A stretch of DNA of 64,000 bases from Bursaphelenchus xylophilus (taxonomy: Eukaryota > Nematoda > Chromadorea > Rhabditida > Aphelenchoididae): the NCBI GenBank assembly GCA_904066235.2, contig CAJFCV020000003.1, positions 10,106,001-10,170,000 of the forward strand. Reading direction: 5' to 3'. The translations under genes and the position numbers were made by a program. The notes beneath the pieces were generated by a model that saw only the letters and a list, made by a program, of their open reading frames with translations, ran no database searches and was not told the DNA's origin. Positions 13,077-23,727 of this stretch are shown here, one piece after another. The first letter of the stretch is position 1, and every line of letters starts with the position of its first letter.

Positions 13077-14013
13077 TCAATTAAAGCAACCAACACAGTT
13101 GTAGAGTATCAACTGGCTGTAATTTGAACTTGAACCGCCTAAGGTCATTGGAGAGAAGCCGATTGGCCGATAGTCGGATCCATCGGCGGGCCGGACCAAC
13201 TCCAAAGCAACCAAAATAATGTCAAGTAAGTGGAAGACCCCGTAGAAACCAAGTGAGACCAGTTTGAGCGCACCTGCAACCAATTTTTTGTGTTCTTTAT
13301 ATTATCCATCAAAAAATTTTTTTTAATTTTTAAGGGAACTGAATCAGTCAAGCAAAAGCTTTTTAGTAACTTTAGAATTTCGCTAAGCTCCCTTTCAACA
13401 AATTTCCAATTCATTCTGAGCCCCAGCGAACGATAATTTATGTTATCCATGGGCCATAAATCCGCTATAATAAATTTATATCCCAAAAAATTTGTTGTCA
13501 CTTCTAGTAGAGCACTCTACAACCCTTGCAGCTGCATTAAACCAATTTCCAGCCTTCCAGCCACATTTCTTTATGTTATCCATGACCAACTTACCTATGC
13601 TGTAATACCCCAGATAAAACCTATCCAATCCAAGCCAACCGCCAAATACTGACAACAACATCGTAGTGCCATGGTGAGGCGCGTTATTCCCATGGCATGC
13701 ATTCAATATTGTCCTAGTAAAGGTGTGTGTCTTGTAATTTAGTTCATCACAATGTAAACCCCTTCGGATCGTGCAATTTACTAAAAATCAAAATCAGAAA
13801 AAAAGATGAAAGCTTACCAGTTACAGACCCATCAGAATGGCAGTGTTTTAATTGATAAGTGGTGTAATCCAGCTCCGGTTCGTCGCATAGATACCTAAAA
13901 TAATATAAATCCTAAATTTGATGGGCTTACTGTCCGACAAGCAGCTGACTACATGATTTAGCGGTAGAAAATGCGACAAAGATTGACGAAATAAGTATGT
14001 ACAGAGGGTTCAT
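13077..14013 (-). CDS. TM2D1: TM2 domain-containing protein 1
   Basis: Four exons on the minus strand: 13931-14013, 13818-13894, 13595-13780 and 13077-13273, all with GT..AG borders, giving 180 aa (human TM2D1 is about 207). Residues 1-18 are a hydrophobic signal peptide. The mature N-terminus keeps the TM2D1 landmark C-x-x-L-x-VGQYLC, followed by paired cysteines. The TM2 domain follows: a first membrane helix ending in GWLGLDRFYLGY (DRF at 106-108), a second helix, then VRPADGSDY, matching the family's conserved loop and end. TM2D proteins are membrane proteins of the secretory/endosomal system linked to Notch signalling in flies. It is the last gene of a minus-strand run, 335 bp after the preceding stop, so may be an operon member. 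The start is chosen because the signal peptide opens there. Confidence 0.9.
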
Positions 14014-14347
14014 CACATTTTACATCGAGTTTTTCGACAAAAACGAAGAAAAAAGAGTTGTTGCAGAATGCCAAAAATTATTTATTTTTGCCAAAAATAG
14101 CGGGGAATTCGAATCGGAACTACTGAAACGAGTCAAATTGAAGTAACCAAAGATAAAATGAATATCATTTATTAATTTTCAAGAGGTTAGCGGGGGAAAA
14201 ATATTAAAAATTCAATAAAATTATGTTACACTAGGTATAAGAATAAGAAAACAAAAATTACAAAGAAAACAATGACTACAACAATAAATAAAAGAGCCAG
14301 ATAGAGACCATAAAGATAAGATACATAATACATTACAAGAGACAAGA

Positions 14348-15371
14348 CTAAAAGTAAAAAGGTCCAACAGGACCACTTGAATTAGACCATGGGCTATTCG
14401 GGATGGAAGCGGTAAGAGAGGTTTGCCAGGTGGTTGGGGAGTCCTGACGGACTGGAGTAGACTGTGGAGCAACGAGATGAGGCGAATGGCCGAAATGCGG
14501 AATGGCAGGAGGTTCGCGATGTTCTAGATTGAGATTCAGACGACTCAATTCGGCAGAGACACTAAAAACGATGACTTAGAGGAAAACCGGTGTATTGAAA
14601 AATTTAGACAGCGACAGAGAACGAAAGATAATCAGAAAGAAAGATTATAGGTTTGTGCTTAAAACCAGAAAAATTACTTACCGATCCAGAGCAGCATTCG
14701 ACGGAATTGAGGTTTTCAGTGAGTTCAGCTCATCTAAAACAAGGTCCAGTTTCCTATCGATTTCCAAAGAGGCGGTACCCTGAAAAAATAATTTATATTT
14801 ATCATCGTTAACAGTGCGTTTCAAAGAACCCATAACTACAAGGGCTTATATTTTTTCTCAAGATTACACTCATAAATCATCTAACTATCTTATCCATGAC
14901 AAATGTTCTCCCAAAAAGTTGATAAGTTCAAATCACTTACCATACGTTGTTCCTTGGCGTGAAACATGACCTTGTTGGTCGTCATGAGTAGCATGCTGTC
15001 ATCTACATCCACATACTCAGCGAATTCCCAATTGAAAATCAAACAGCGACCAATTTCCTCGAGTTGTCGTGTTTGATAAATCTTCTCCTTGAGCTCTGCG
15101 ATCGAAATTCCAACCGGAACAGTGATGACATTCTGAGCAATTGGTCGCAGAGAAGTTGAAGAGACAATGGAATTGAAGATTCGTATCTCGTGAGGGTAGA
15201 AGCACGGCATATGACTTGGCCAAGAATTTCGATGAGGTTGAGGGATCTGAAGAGGAAAATAAATAAAAAAAATTTTTTGACCAAAAATTGGAGGTGTTTT
15301 TAACATATACTAAAAATCGACTTGAAAGTCCAATTACAATGCATTTTATCGTTTTGGGAAAAACATACCAT
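14348..15371 (-). CDS. unnamed 206-aa protein, possibly trans-spliced
   Basis: Model: the ATG is the last codon of the first exon (15369-15371). Then come exons 14941-15246, 14682-14779 and 14348-14561, with frames joining at phases 0, 0 and 2. A TTTTTCAG acceptor just upstream (about 15474) would fit spliced-leader addition. The N-terminal 100 residues contain VPVGISIAELKEKIY and an acidic EYVDVDDSMLLM, which could be a compact beta-grasp-like fold. Residues around 107-150 are helical with leucine spacing (LEIDRKLDLVLDELNSL), a likely coiled coil. The last 60 are Pro/Ser-rich and end in GPVGPFYF. I do not recognise the family. It lies between HMG-1.2 and TM2D1 on the same strand, 476 bp and 335 bp away. 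Confidence 0.65.
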
Positions 15372-15846
15372 ATAAAAAGTCGCAAAATGGTATCCCAGGA
15401 AGAAGAATGAGAAAAAAGTGACTGAATTCGTCGATGAAAAAATATGAAAACTACCGGCCGAAGCACCAAAAAGCTGAAAAATGGATGGAAATTTAAATTA
15501 TCTTTCGAAATTTTTGCTTTTTTGCGTTGTTGAAAAAATCTGCATAAATTTTCAAATTTCCAAAAAAAAAATAATTAAATTTCAGGACAACACAAAAAAA
15601 TAATAAAAAATTCCGCCAAACATCATAAAAATTTATAGTTTATCACATCGTTAGGTTAATCGAAGCCAAAAATCAAGAAACAATTCATAAGACATCAAGT
15701 GTAATATCCGTGAAAATTTGTGAAAGATTCAAGAATTGCGGAGATTCTGGAGGAAAATTTCGAGCAGAATTAGACAACAACTGGAGGGCATTATCAAAAT
15801 TGTATAACAATCATCAAGAATGATCAAATTTCTAGATTGTATTATA

Positions 15847-17354
15847 TTATCCATGGTATGACCCGTTTTGCTGGTTATGGCAGGAATTGTTCATACCCAT
15901 ATAATTTTGGCTGTCGTTTTGAGCCATATGAGCCGGTTGGGTCACAACTTTGACAATATTTCCGTCTTGATCCACGTATTGGATTTGAATTGGCTGTTGA
16001 TTTTGTTGATATTGCGCTACTTGTTGCTGATATGTCGAGCTCACCGGCTGATATTCCAGCGGTTTCTCGGGTTGAGGTGGTGAGATTTTGGGAATGGGGC
16101 CTTCTCGATACGATTTCATTTCCTGCAAATGGATGATTTTTTATAAATTTTCGATATTGCATATAGGTTAATGGACCAAAGATGTGTAACATATAGGCTT
16201 AAAAAGCAAATTCAGTAAAAAAATAACGTCTTCTAGTTCCAAAATTACATAGGCCCACAGATATTTTGAGTTTCCACAAGAATCTTCCATACAGAGAATA
16301 CTTTTATATTATACTTGATGACTAATAAAAAAATTTGATAAAATAATGTCAACCAAAAGTCAAGTCACAGTTTGATGATAAAAAGGCCAGAAATATATAG
16401 AAAATCATAACACTTTGATTCACACCCCTACAGGAGCCTAGACAACAGATAAATCCACTAATTTTTACCTTGTACTAGACAAAAACCCAAACTACCAAAA
16501 AATCTCTGATTCAGATACTTAACCACCACCAAATTCCTCAAAGACACAGCAAAAGAAACATCAAACCATCTGATATCCAAAACACCAAAAAAATTACAAC
16601 ATCCGGCCCAAAATTCACGACAACTCTTACCATATTGTACCTTTCCTTGTCATCCACCGCCTTCTTCTCATAAACCATCCGTTCCTCCTCGCTCAACGCT
16701 TTCCACGCTCTTCCCAGCTCCTGGGCAATCTGTCCCACCTTCCAGCTGGGATACTGACTCTGAATTTTGTTCCGTTGTTCATTCGAAAAGAAGAAAAATG
16801 CGGAAAGCGCTCGTTTTGGTGCATTTGGATCCTTTTTTGCTCGTTTCTTCTTTCGTAGCTGTTGAAAACCGCCAGAGGCGGTGATCTCTGCGTGATATCG
16901 TTCGGCGTCTTTTTGGGCCAGGTCGAAGAACCGCTTCTTTTCGATTTCGTTCATGGTCTGAGATTTTTTGATTACTTTTTGCGTAAATTTTTTGAAAGCC
17001 CACATAAAATAAGGTCAAAAAAAAATTAAGAGAAGATGCTCAATCCATAAAAATTTATACAGTAAGAGGTCCAATTTATCATTTTTTTCTTACTTTCCAC
17101 TTCTCCGAGCATTTCTTCGAGATCTCAGTGACCAAAACGTTTTCATGAGGGAATTTCCTTTTGTGTTCTTCATAGCACATCTTCACAAAAAACCCGTACG
17201 GCGAGGTCTTGCCTCGAATCGAGTGGATTGGCTTGGGACCATCGGATATGGTCTGAGGAACGGGTACCACTTGGTATGGGGTGGGGTTTGTCCCACCCTG
17301 TTGCACCGGGTTGATTATATACGATGCCGTGATGAGATGGTGGTAAATCAATAC
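15847..17354 (-). CDS. hmg-1.2: HMG-1.2-like two-box high mobility group protein (5' exon missing)
   Basis: Exons 17094-17354, 16631-16957 and 15847-16122 join in frame at phase 0. Box 1 starts at [18 protein letters not shown] and spans the first intron; the junction reads [18 protein letters not shown] basic [19 protein letters not shown] linker leads into box 2, which ends at DDKERY. The tail is Gln/Asn/Tyr-rich ([18 protein letters not shown]). This is the layout of C. elegans HMG-1.2/SON-1, a DNA-bending chromatin protein. The first listed exon opens with an acceptor (TTTGTAG), so at least one 5' exon with the ATG lies upstream; a MITE (17451-17702) sits in that gap. I could not place that exon. 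Identity is sure, the 5' end is not. Confidence 0.88.
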
Positions 17355-17450
17355 CTACAAAAGATATATTTGAAGATTTTACAGAGCCGACCAAATATTT
17401 TGCTCAAAAATATAAGTTTTTTACAGCGTTGAAGCAAAGCGTTGACTCTA

Positions 17451-17702
17451 CAGTGATGGACCTGATCCAGTGGCAAAAACCGTACCATTTGGCATCCGGG
17501 AAGTATCAAAAATGTGGCAAAATGCTTCCCTCTTCAAGTGAAAAAACTCCAAATTCAAAAGCGCGCCCGTAAATTTTGTGAGGGAAAGGGCCCTTAAAAA
17601 AGGAGTTTTATCACTTGGAGAGGGAGGCATTTTGCTATATTTTTTGATACTTCCCGGATGCAAAATAGTACGTTTTTTGTCACTGTATCAGGCCCGTCAC
17701 TG
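17451..17702. mobile_element. CAGTGGGGGACC MITE, copy 2
   Basis: Same palindromic family as 9011-9238, starting CAGTGATGGACCTGATCCAG. About 25 bp outside each end (17427-17450 and 17703-17727) are also inverted copies of each other, so the palindrome extends past the usual TA boundary. It lies just upstream of the first recognised HMG-1.2 exon. Confidence 0.85.
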
Positions 17703-18076
17703 CAGAGTCCACACTTTGCTCCAACGCGATAAAAACAAAAAAATGCAGGTATTTTTAGGAGTAAAAAAAAATTTACCCAAAAAGTTAAAACTTTTTGGAA
17801 ACATCCGTATTTTAAAAGTCAAAAGATAACTTTAACATCCGTTATGGCGTTTTCTGAGAGTCCTCTACTGAAAACTATCCATTTCAACAACCTTTTTGCA
17901 TTTTTTATAAATATCACCAAGTATCGGCGTATTTTACAAATTGAAATAAGCGTTTTTTAGCCGCTCAGGGACTCAGATAATACCCAATAAGAAAAAATTG
18001 AACGTAAAATCACCGTTTTTGAACATTATTTTTTATTCAAAAATCATTTCGTAAATTACACTGATGTAATCAGCCA

Positions 18077-18259
18077 TTACGTATTGTACCCTTCCAACAT
18101 TTTTCCAGCCTCTTCTGCCCGCAATACAAAGTTCATCAACCCCAAATCCCTGTGTAAACCGACTGAAAGCCGCGAGAAATCCAGAAAGATTCGCTCGGAG
18201 AGATCTCTCGTTGAAACTCCTTTCATTATAACACGACCTTGACATGTTAAATCCCGCAA
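18077..18259 (-). CDS. possible small exon, family unknown
   Basis: A minus-strand frame ending at 18077 encodes MKGVSTRDLSERIFLDFSRL and then a further 29 residues to LEGYNT. Codon use looks coding-like and the peptide looks helical. It sits about 295 bp downstream of ALKBH4 on the same strand, where an operon member would be expected. It is either a very short gene starting at the Met near 18223, or the 3' exon of a gene whose other exons I cannot find. The overlapping frame 18033-18245 is an alternative. Confidence 0.3.
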   Translation of the reverse strand: MRDLTCQGRVIMKGVSTRDLSERIFLDFSRLSVGLHRDLGLMNFVLRAEEAGKMLEGYNT

Positions 18260-18553
18260 AAGTTAAAAAAACGAAAAAAGAAATGGGACTTTGCCCCTAA
18301 TTCATTTTAATTAAAGTACAATATTGGATTATACAATTAAAAATTAGGCCGAGACTAAAAAAACGAATTTATTTTTGGATTTTTGACAACAAAACTTAAC
18401 AATCAGAATGTTTGAAGGTCAAAATGCTCTAATTAGACATTACAGAGCTTCTGAGAGACTACTTAACCGCAAAAACCGGCAAAAATCAAAAAAAAATTAT
18501 ATTATCCATGATGAAAAATATAATTCTTTATAATTAAGATATCTAAAGACTAA

Positions 18554-19742
18554 TTACGCTGGAATTCTTCTGTTTCCTCGCTCAATCAGCTCTTTCCCGT
18601 ATTTTTCAAACAGTTCTCCACCTTCTTGAAAGATTTGACTTGGCTCTCGCATTGTCAAAGCGATTCGGCGGTTAGTTATATGCCAGGGGAAAATTCCATG
18701 AGTCCAATTGAACCGACTCTCATCTCTGAAGCATAATAACGATCGTCGGGGCATGTGGAGAAAGACTAGGGCATTCTTCTCTTCATTGGCAAAACACATC
18801 ACAGATCCATCAAGCAGGTTGAGACTGAAATTGGAAGGATAAGATAATTTAGGTAATATCGTGGAAAAATCTAACGGCAAAAGTAGCGGAGGCTAGCTAA
18901 AAAGACAAAAATGTAAAAAACTTTGTTCATACGATTTATAGCCCATCTGACATTTGAATTTTACCGGAAATTTGAGATTTTCCAAAAAAATATAGCAATT
19001 ATGAGGCCATGGACAACATCGCCCTAAACATCTAGATAAACGTATCAAAAAGATTTGGAACATATCTCTAAAGACAGCTTTGGACATCTTCTTGTTCCTA
19101 AAAGATTAATCTCTCACCTGATCAATCGATTTCCCCATATCCACATGTCATCTTTGTGAAGTTCTATTCCACTTTGCCGCTCTTGATCATACTCCAAATT
19201 ACACAGCTCAAATGGCTGATAATTCCCATATTTTACATCGTTAATACTTCTCAATCGTTCTAGTATCAAATCCGCATAAGTAGGAAGCCCTTCATAGAAC
19301 TGCGGCCTCACTTTCTTGTGCTTGAAGTTCACCTTTGGTCCGTAATCCTAAAATTCGAAAGGATACTCAAAACCAAATAAAAACATACTTGTTTCCTTCT
19401 ACCAGACTGCGATAGCACCCATTCTTTCTTGTCGATCTCCTCAACAACAGCAAGTTCCTCCTTTTCATCAAGAAAATCAAAGAGCAAATCTATTCCATCG
19501 ATCGAAAAACTGGCCTCTGAAGAAGTGGAAACTTCCCCCGTAGCTTTCTCAATCTCCTCTTTTGTCGATTGCAGTCTCAATTCGGGTCTATGATAACATT
19601 TTCCATCTTTGTAGACATAGAGAAGATAATTTGACAGCTTTTCCGTCTGATCTTCGGGTTTTTCTCGAAGATTTTTAACTCGATCACTGTCTTTGCATGA
19701 AGCACAAAAACGGACACCTTTACATCCACAAGATGCGGCCAT
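18554..19742 (-). CDS. ALKBH4: ALKBH4-like 2-oxoglutarate/Fe(II) dioxygenase
   Basis: Three exons, 19389-19742, 19118-19347 and 18554-18824, give 284 aa (human about 302). The N-terminus is the ALKBH4 signature SCGCKGVRFCASC. Then come SQSGRRKQ-DYGPKVNFKHKK and the jelly-roll core with the iron ligands H182-x-D184 (LHKDDMW). MPRRSLLCF, H237 (WTHGI) and RRIALTMRE follow, the last holding the Arg that binds 2-oxoglutarate. ALKBH4 acts on methylated actin Lys84 in mammals and has been tied to DNA N6-methyladenine. The start is the Met directly before the Cys motif; an upstream TTG is rejected. All key residues are present. It heads the minus-strand gene run. Confidence 0.93.
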
Positions 19743-21183
19743 CTTGTCCGTCAACTGGTCTCAAAGCAACTGAAATTGCAGTAAAATACGTGAAATTCGC
19801 GAAAATCCCAAAGAAAATTGAGCTGAGACGGAATGCCAAGAATTTCGAGAAGGTGCCAATCTTGCGGAAATTTAATGAAATTAGAATTATTTTCCGCTAT
19901 TTTGAGCAGTTTTGAGGCAAAACAATAACTTCTGACGTATTTATCAGGTTTGTTGTTCTAAAAATAATTTTTTCGGGTTAAGATTTGAGATTTTAAAATC
20001 TTTTTTGCCTAATCTCGTGGATAATATCCAGGAAGTGGATTCCGGTATGCCGCGGCAAACTCCTTGTGTCAAAGCGTAAAATTTGTGTCTTTGAGTTCCT
20101 TTCACTCCTTTCAAAAGCCCTCAAACGGGGTATTTAATACTTTCCCATGCGTATATTCCCCCTTCTTTGTGTGTTGATGTATGATATACCCCATGCTCTT
20201 TGATGTCTCACTTCCGCATTATGCTGCGCTCCTCTTTTCGTAGATGATATACAAAATCTGGAGCACAAAATCCCACAGTGATTTGTCAAAAAAATTGGTG
20301 GGCTGACGTCGGGGCGAACGAAGAATGAGTGAATGTGTCTCAACTTTGACCCTGAGGGGATATGATAGTGGAGGATGGGGGGAAGACGGCAAGATTGCAT
20401 CGAACAGATTGTGGAAGGCATGCCTGGCCGCTCGGCTGGATGAGAGACGTTCAGGGGTGCTGGATGTTGTGCAAAGATCCGGGGGACATCCGCCTTCCGC
20501 CAGGGATGGGCGCTTAGCGAAGGAAACGGCGGGGTCGAAAGGTGAGAGTCGCAAACCCCCTCGGGGCATTCTCTCCACCCGTCCGGCGGAACGCCGGGCG
20601 GCGCCGCTTTCGCGCCTGCCGTCTCCGCGTTTCGGCCGCTCTTCGGCCGGGGGGCCGCGGCCGCGACGGCGGCGGGGTTCGGCCCGGTTTTTTCGGCTTC
20701 GTTCCAATGAAATAATAATTATTTCTACGTTATTTCGAAGGCGTTTCGTCACCAGGTTTGCACTTTTGGCCTTTGTGAACTGGCGGCGATAAGTTCGGTT
20801 TTCGCCGCCTCGGGCAATTAGTCGCGGTTCAGTGGGCTTCGACGGAAAATTTAGGGAGAAGAAATGGCTATGGAGAACAAATTGCTAGGAATTGAAAAAC
20901 TCGTTTGTTTTGGTAGATGGTCTCTCACAAAAGTTATATTTCAGGTCTAGAGGGTTTAGGATTTAGGATTTACAAGATGCCAAGATTTTCTTTTTGTGGA
21001 GAAATTCAAAATTCTTGTTGACAAGAGAACAAAAGGAAGTAAATTTGAGCAGATTAGGCGATTTGGTAGTCATAATAGTAGTGTTTACTACGTTATGTTA
21101 CCAATTTTGCTCTGTTACTAGCCTGCAAAAGTTATTATTTTGAAAGCTTTTTAGTGAGTCTGCTTGCCATTTAGAAAACTATA
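19743..21183. other. intergenic with a GC-rich island
   Basis: Upstream region of ALKBH4. The block 20420-20700 is strongly GC-rich (runs such as GGCCGCGGCCGCGACGGCGG) and is open on both strands by composition only. No protein family is recognisable. It could be a regulatory region; no plus-strand gene can be supported. Confidence 0.45.
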
Positions 21184-22413
21184 CAGGGTGACCCAAAATA
21201 ACGGAGACAAAAGATTTTCCGTTTTTTCTGCGACTTATTAAGATTCATGAGTGACTCCTTATTTATATTACAGTACCACGTTAGGGTAGTTTTATTTACC
21301 GGTAGTTTTGTTGTACGACGCTCTTCTGTCTTGAACGACATGAATATATCCGGTTGACTCGGACCCTTCCGCCCGTGGGGTCTTTTTACAAGAAAGCTGC
21401 CTTACTCAAAAAAGAAAACTCGGAATAGCTTGAGATTTGCAGTGATTAATTATCGTAACAAGACCTTTAAAACGAGCTATCATACTAAGCTTACCCGTCG
21501 ATGGTTCAAAAGTTACAGTCGAGTATTTTCAGACAGTTGAAGTGCAAAAATCGGCCTTTTTTGAAAATGTAAGCGTAAGATGGAGTTTAAATGTTAGATA
21601 AGGCAAAATGTAATATGAGTTACTAGAACATGATTAAAGGAACACCATAGGACCAAAAGAGAAACATTTTGTAACTACTACGGAATGCTATTTGGTAATC
21701 ACTAGAATTGTGCCTTATTTTTGCCTTAGGCGGAATACCAGTCGAGCCGGTGACACAAAAAGACCGAAAGTGCCCTAGGCCGATTCTCAAGAGTCGTATT
21801 TATAAGTGTACAAGAGCAGAATGCGCCGTTTTTATCTATCTTGTCATTTTGTTATCGATAACCCATCTTTCTCAAAGCCGCGTGCCATGGGGTGTTCTGG
21901 GCGAGAAACTTGTTAAGGAAAAGCTGTTGCAACCAGCAAGCAAAAACAGATTTTTTCAGAATCATTGTATTTATGAATAGAACACGTACTAGCGGTTTTA
22001 GCTTTATTCGAGAAAAACTGAAATTTTTATGGAAAAAATTTGAAAAAAATGGCAATCTTGAATGTTGCGATTGGTACCACCGTAGAAATAAAAACCGTAG
22101 CCCAAAAACCTACGCAACTGCTTTCTTAGGGACATAGTAGTCTAACAAAACAAATGAACTTGCCATTTCTGCGGATGTAGTACAGCCAGGCTTTACACAA
22201 CACAAGGGAACCGAAATTGAAGGCCAAAAAAACGGCGCAAAGCATCTTTCTTAAGCTGTAACTTTTTACTGCGACATGATGATTCCACCAAATTCTCGTG
22301 GATTATAGAGAAGGTGTTATAGAATATTACCCGCTGTTGCTTATGTTTCTCTAACGCCCGGTTTTCGCGGTGGGACCCTTCAAAAATTGTCTCCGTTATT
22401 TTGGGTCACCCTG
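21184..22413. mobile_element. mariner-type element, 1,230 bp, no intact transposase
   Basis: Perfect 27-bp terminal inverted repeats starting CAGGGTGACCCAAAATAACG, with TA on both sides (21182-21183 and 22414-22415). Length and ends match mariner elements. I find no uninterrupted transposase or D,D34D signature in the interior, so this is a decayed or internally replaced copy. Weakly similar fragments may survive on the plus strand around 21800-22100, but I would not rely on them. Confidence 0.85.
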
Positions 22414-23479
22414 TATTCTACACTCGTCTTTCGCTGATCCCATTAGTCTCTTTTTGCGTTGTCTCTCGGCTGCAAAGATTGTAAAATTTCCCTGGTATCT
22501 TTGCAAAGCAAAAGCTAAAATTTTCGCAAATTGATTTGTGGCCTCATAAGAGCTGTGCTAAATTTGAGAGAAATCTGTCTTAAACCTTTAGAGCTTCTCA
22601 CATTTACCATTTCTGGCTGCTGATTTGCCTAAAATTTCCTGTTCGTTACGCTAATTTTAAGATTTGAGTTCTTTGAAAATTCTTCATTCACAAGATTGTT
22701 TACACTCGCCGCTAGACACCACCATCCATTTCGAACATTTAGGGCTTAAGTACGATTGGGAGAGCCTGGTATTTCCCCTCCGGCCATTTCCTTTTCTCTC
22801 CATTGTTATCTTTTTCCTTTCAGATTCCGGACACCGAATCTGTTTGGGATCCATTCTGTTTTTGTTGTGCGATATTAATGCGGAAGACATTTTTAAGTGG
22901 TGTTTTGATGGTTATGCCGGGTGTACTCTGCATGCAGAAGTGGGCTTCTGGGGGCATGGATTTGTAAATTCTCTTCAGACATAAACATGAGATCTTTTGC
23001 TCGCGCTTTGCCACGACGGAGATTTTTGGTCCAAACATTTCTTGGCGAGTTTAAAAAACCTTACAATTAGTCTTGTTGTAAGGCCAACGTTTCTACAAAA
23101 ACTGAATTTTTTACGCGAGTAATCGGCAGAGATACGAAAAAAAGTGTTTTTAGGCCGCTCTATGCATTTTGCGTTATTTCTCGTCGGCAAAGGATGTGAC
23201 AAAGGAATTTTAAGCAGGTTTCAACGATTCCTAGAGATCTGGTTGACAATTTTTAATAACAGTATAAAATCTCCCGTAAAACGAGCCATTCTATAAAAAA
23301 CAATATTTATAGTCCCTAGGGCCCATTTTAGACCAATTTGGACGTTCTCCGAAAAAAAGTTTTCTAAAACAAATATTTTTTTTAGTTTTGTGTAATTCGT
23401 TGATCACTGAGCTTCCCTGTATTTGAACAATTTTTGTAGGAGGTCATAAGTAGCCGCGTGTTTTGGACGTAAATAGCTA
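22414..23479. other. intergenic with repeat fragments
   Basis: Two stretches (about 22435-22640 and 22980-23050) contain phrases such as CTCGCGCTTTGC that recur in the elements inside mevalonate kinase intron 1, so they look like decayed copies of that family. No gene. Confidence 0.4.
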
Positions 23480-23727
23480 CAGTGGGGGACCTGATCCAGT
23501 GGAAAAAAACGTACCATTTTGCATCCGGGAAGCATAAAAAATGTGGCAAAATACTTCCCTCTCCAAGTGAAAAAACTCCGATTTCAAAAGCGCGCCCTCT
23601 CTTTTTGTGAGGGAATTCAAAAAGAAGTTTTTTTTTTCACTTGGAGCGGGAGGCATTTTGCCACATTTTTTATTCTTCCCGGATGCAAAATGGTACGTTT
23701 TTTGCCACTGGATCGGGTCCTTCACTG
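23480..23727. mobile_element. CAGTGGGGGACC MITE, copy 3
   Basis: Begins CAGTGGGGGACCTGATCCAG and ends with the complementary CACTG, flanked by TA (23478-23479 and 23728-23729). Arms are close to those of the copies at 9011 and 17451. Confidence 0.87.

Noticed and set aside
20325..20792. 155-residue plus frame and 177-residue minus frame over the same GC-rich block
   Set aside because: Both are Arg/Pro/Ser-rich and exist because GC-rich DNA has few stop codons.
21852..22137. Short frames inside the mariner element as transposase
   Set aside because: No D,D34D motif or HTH recognisable and the frames are interrupted.
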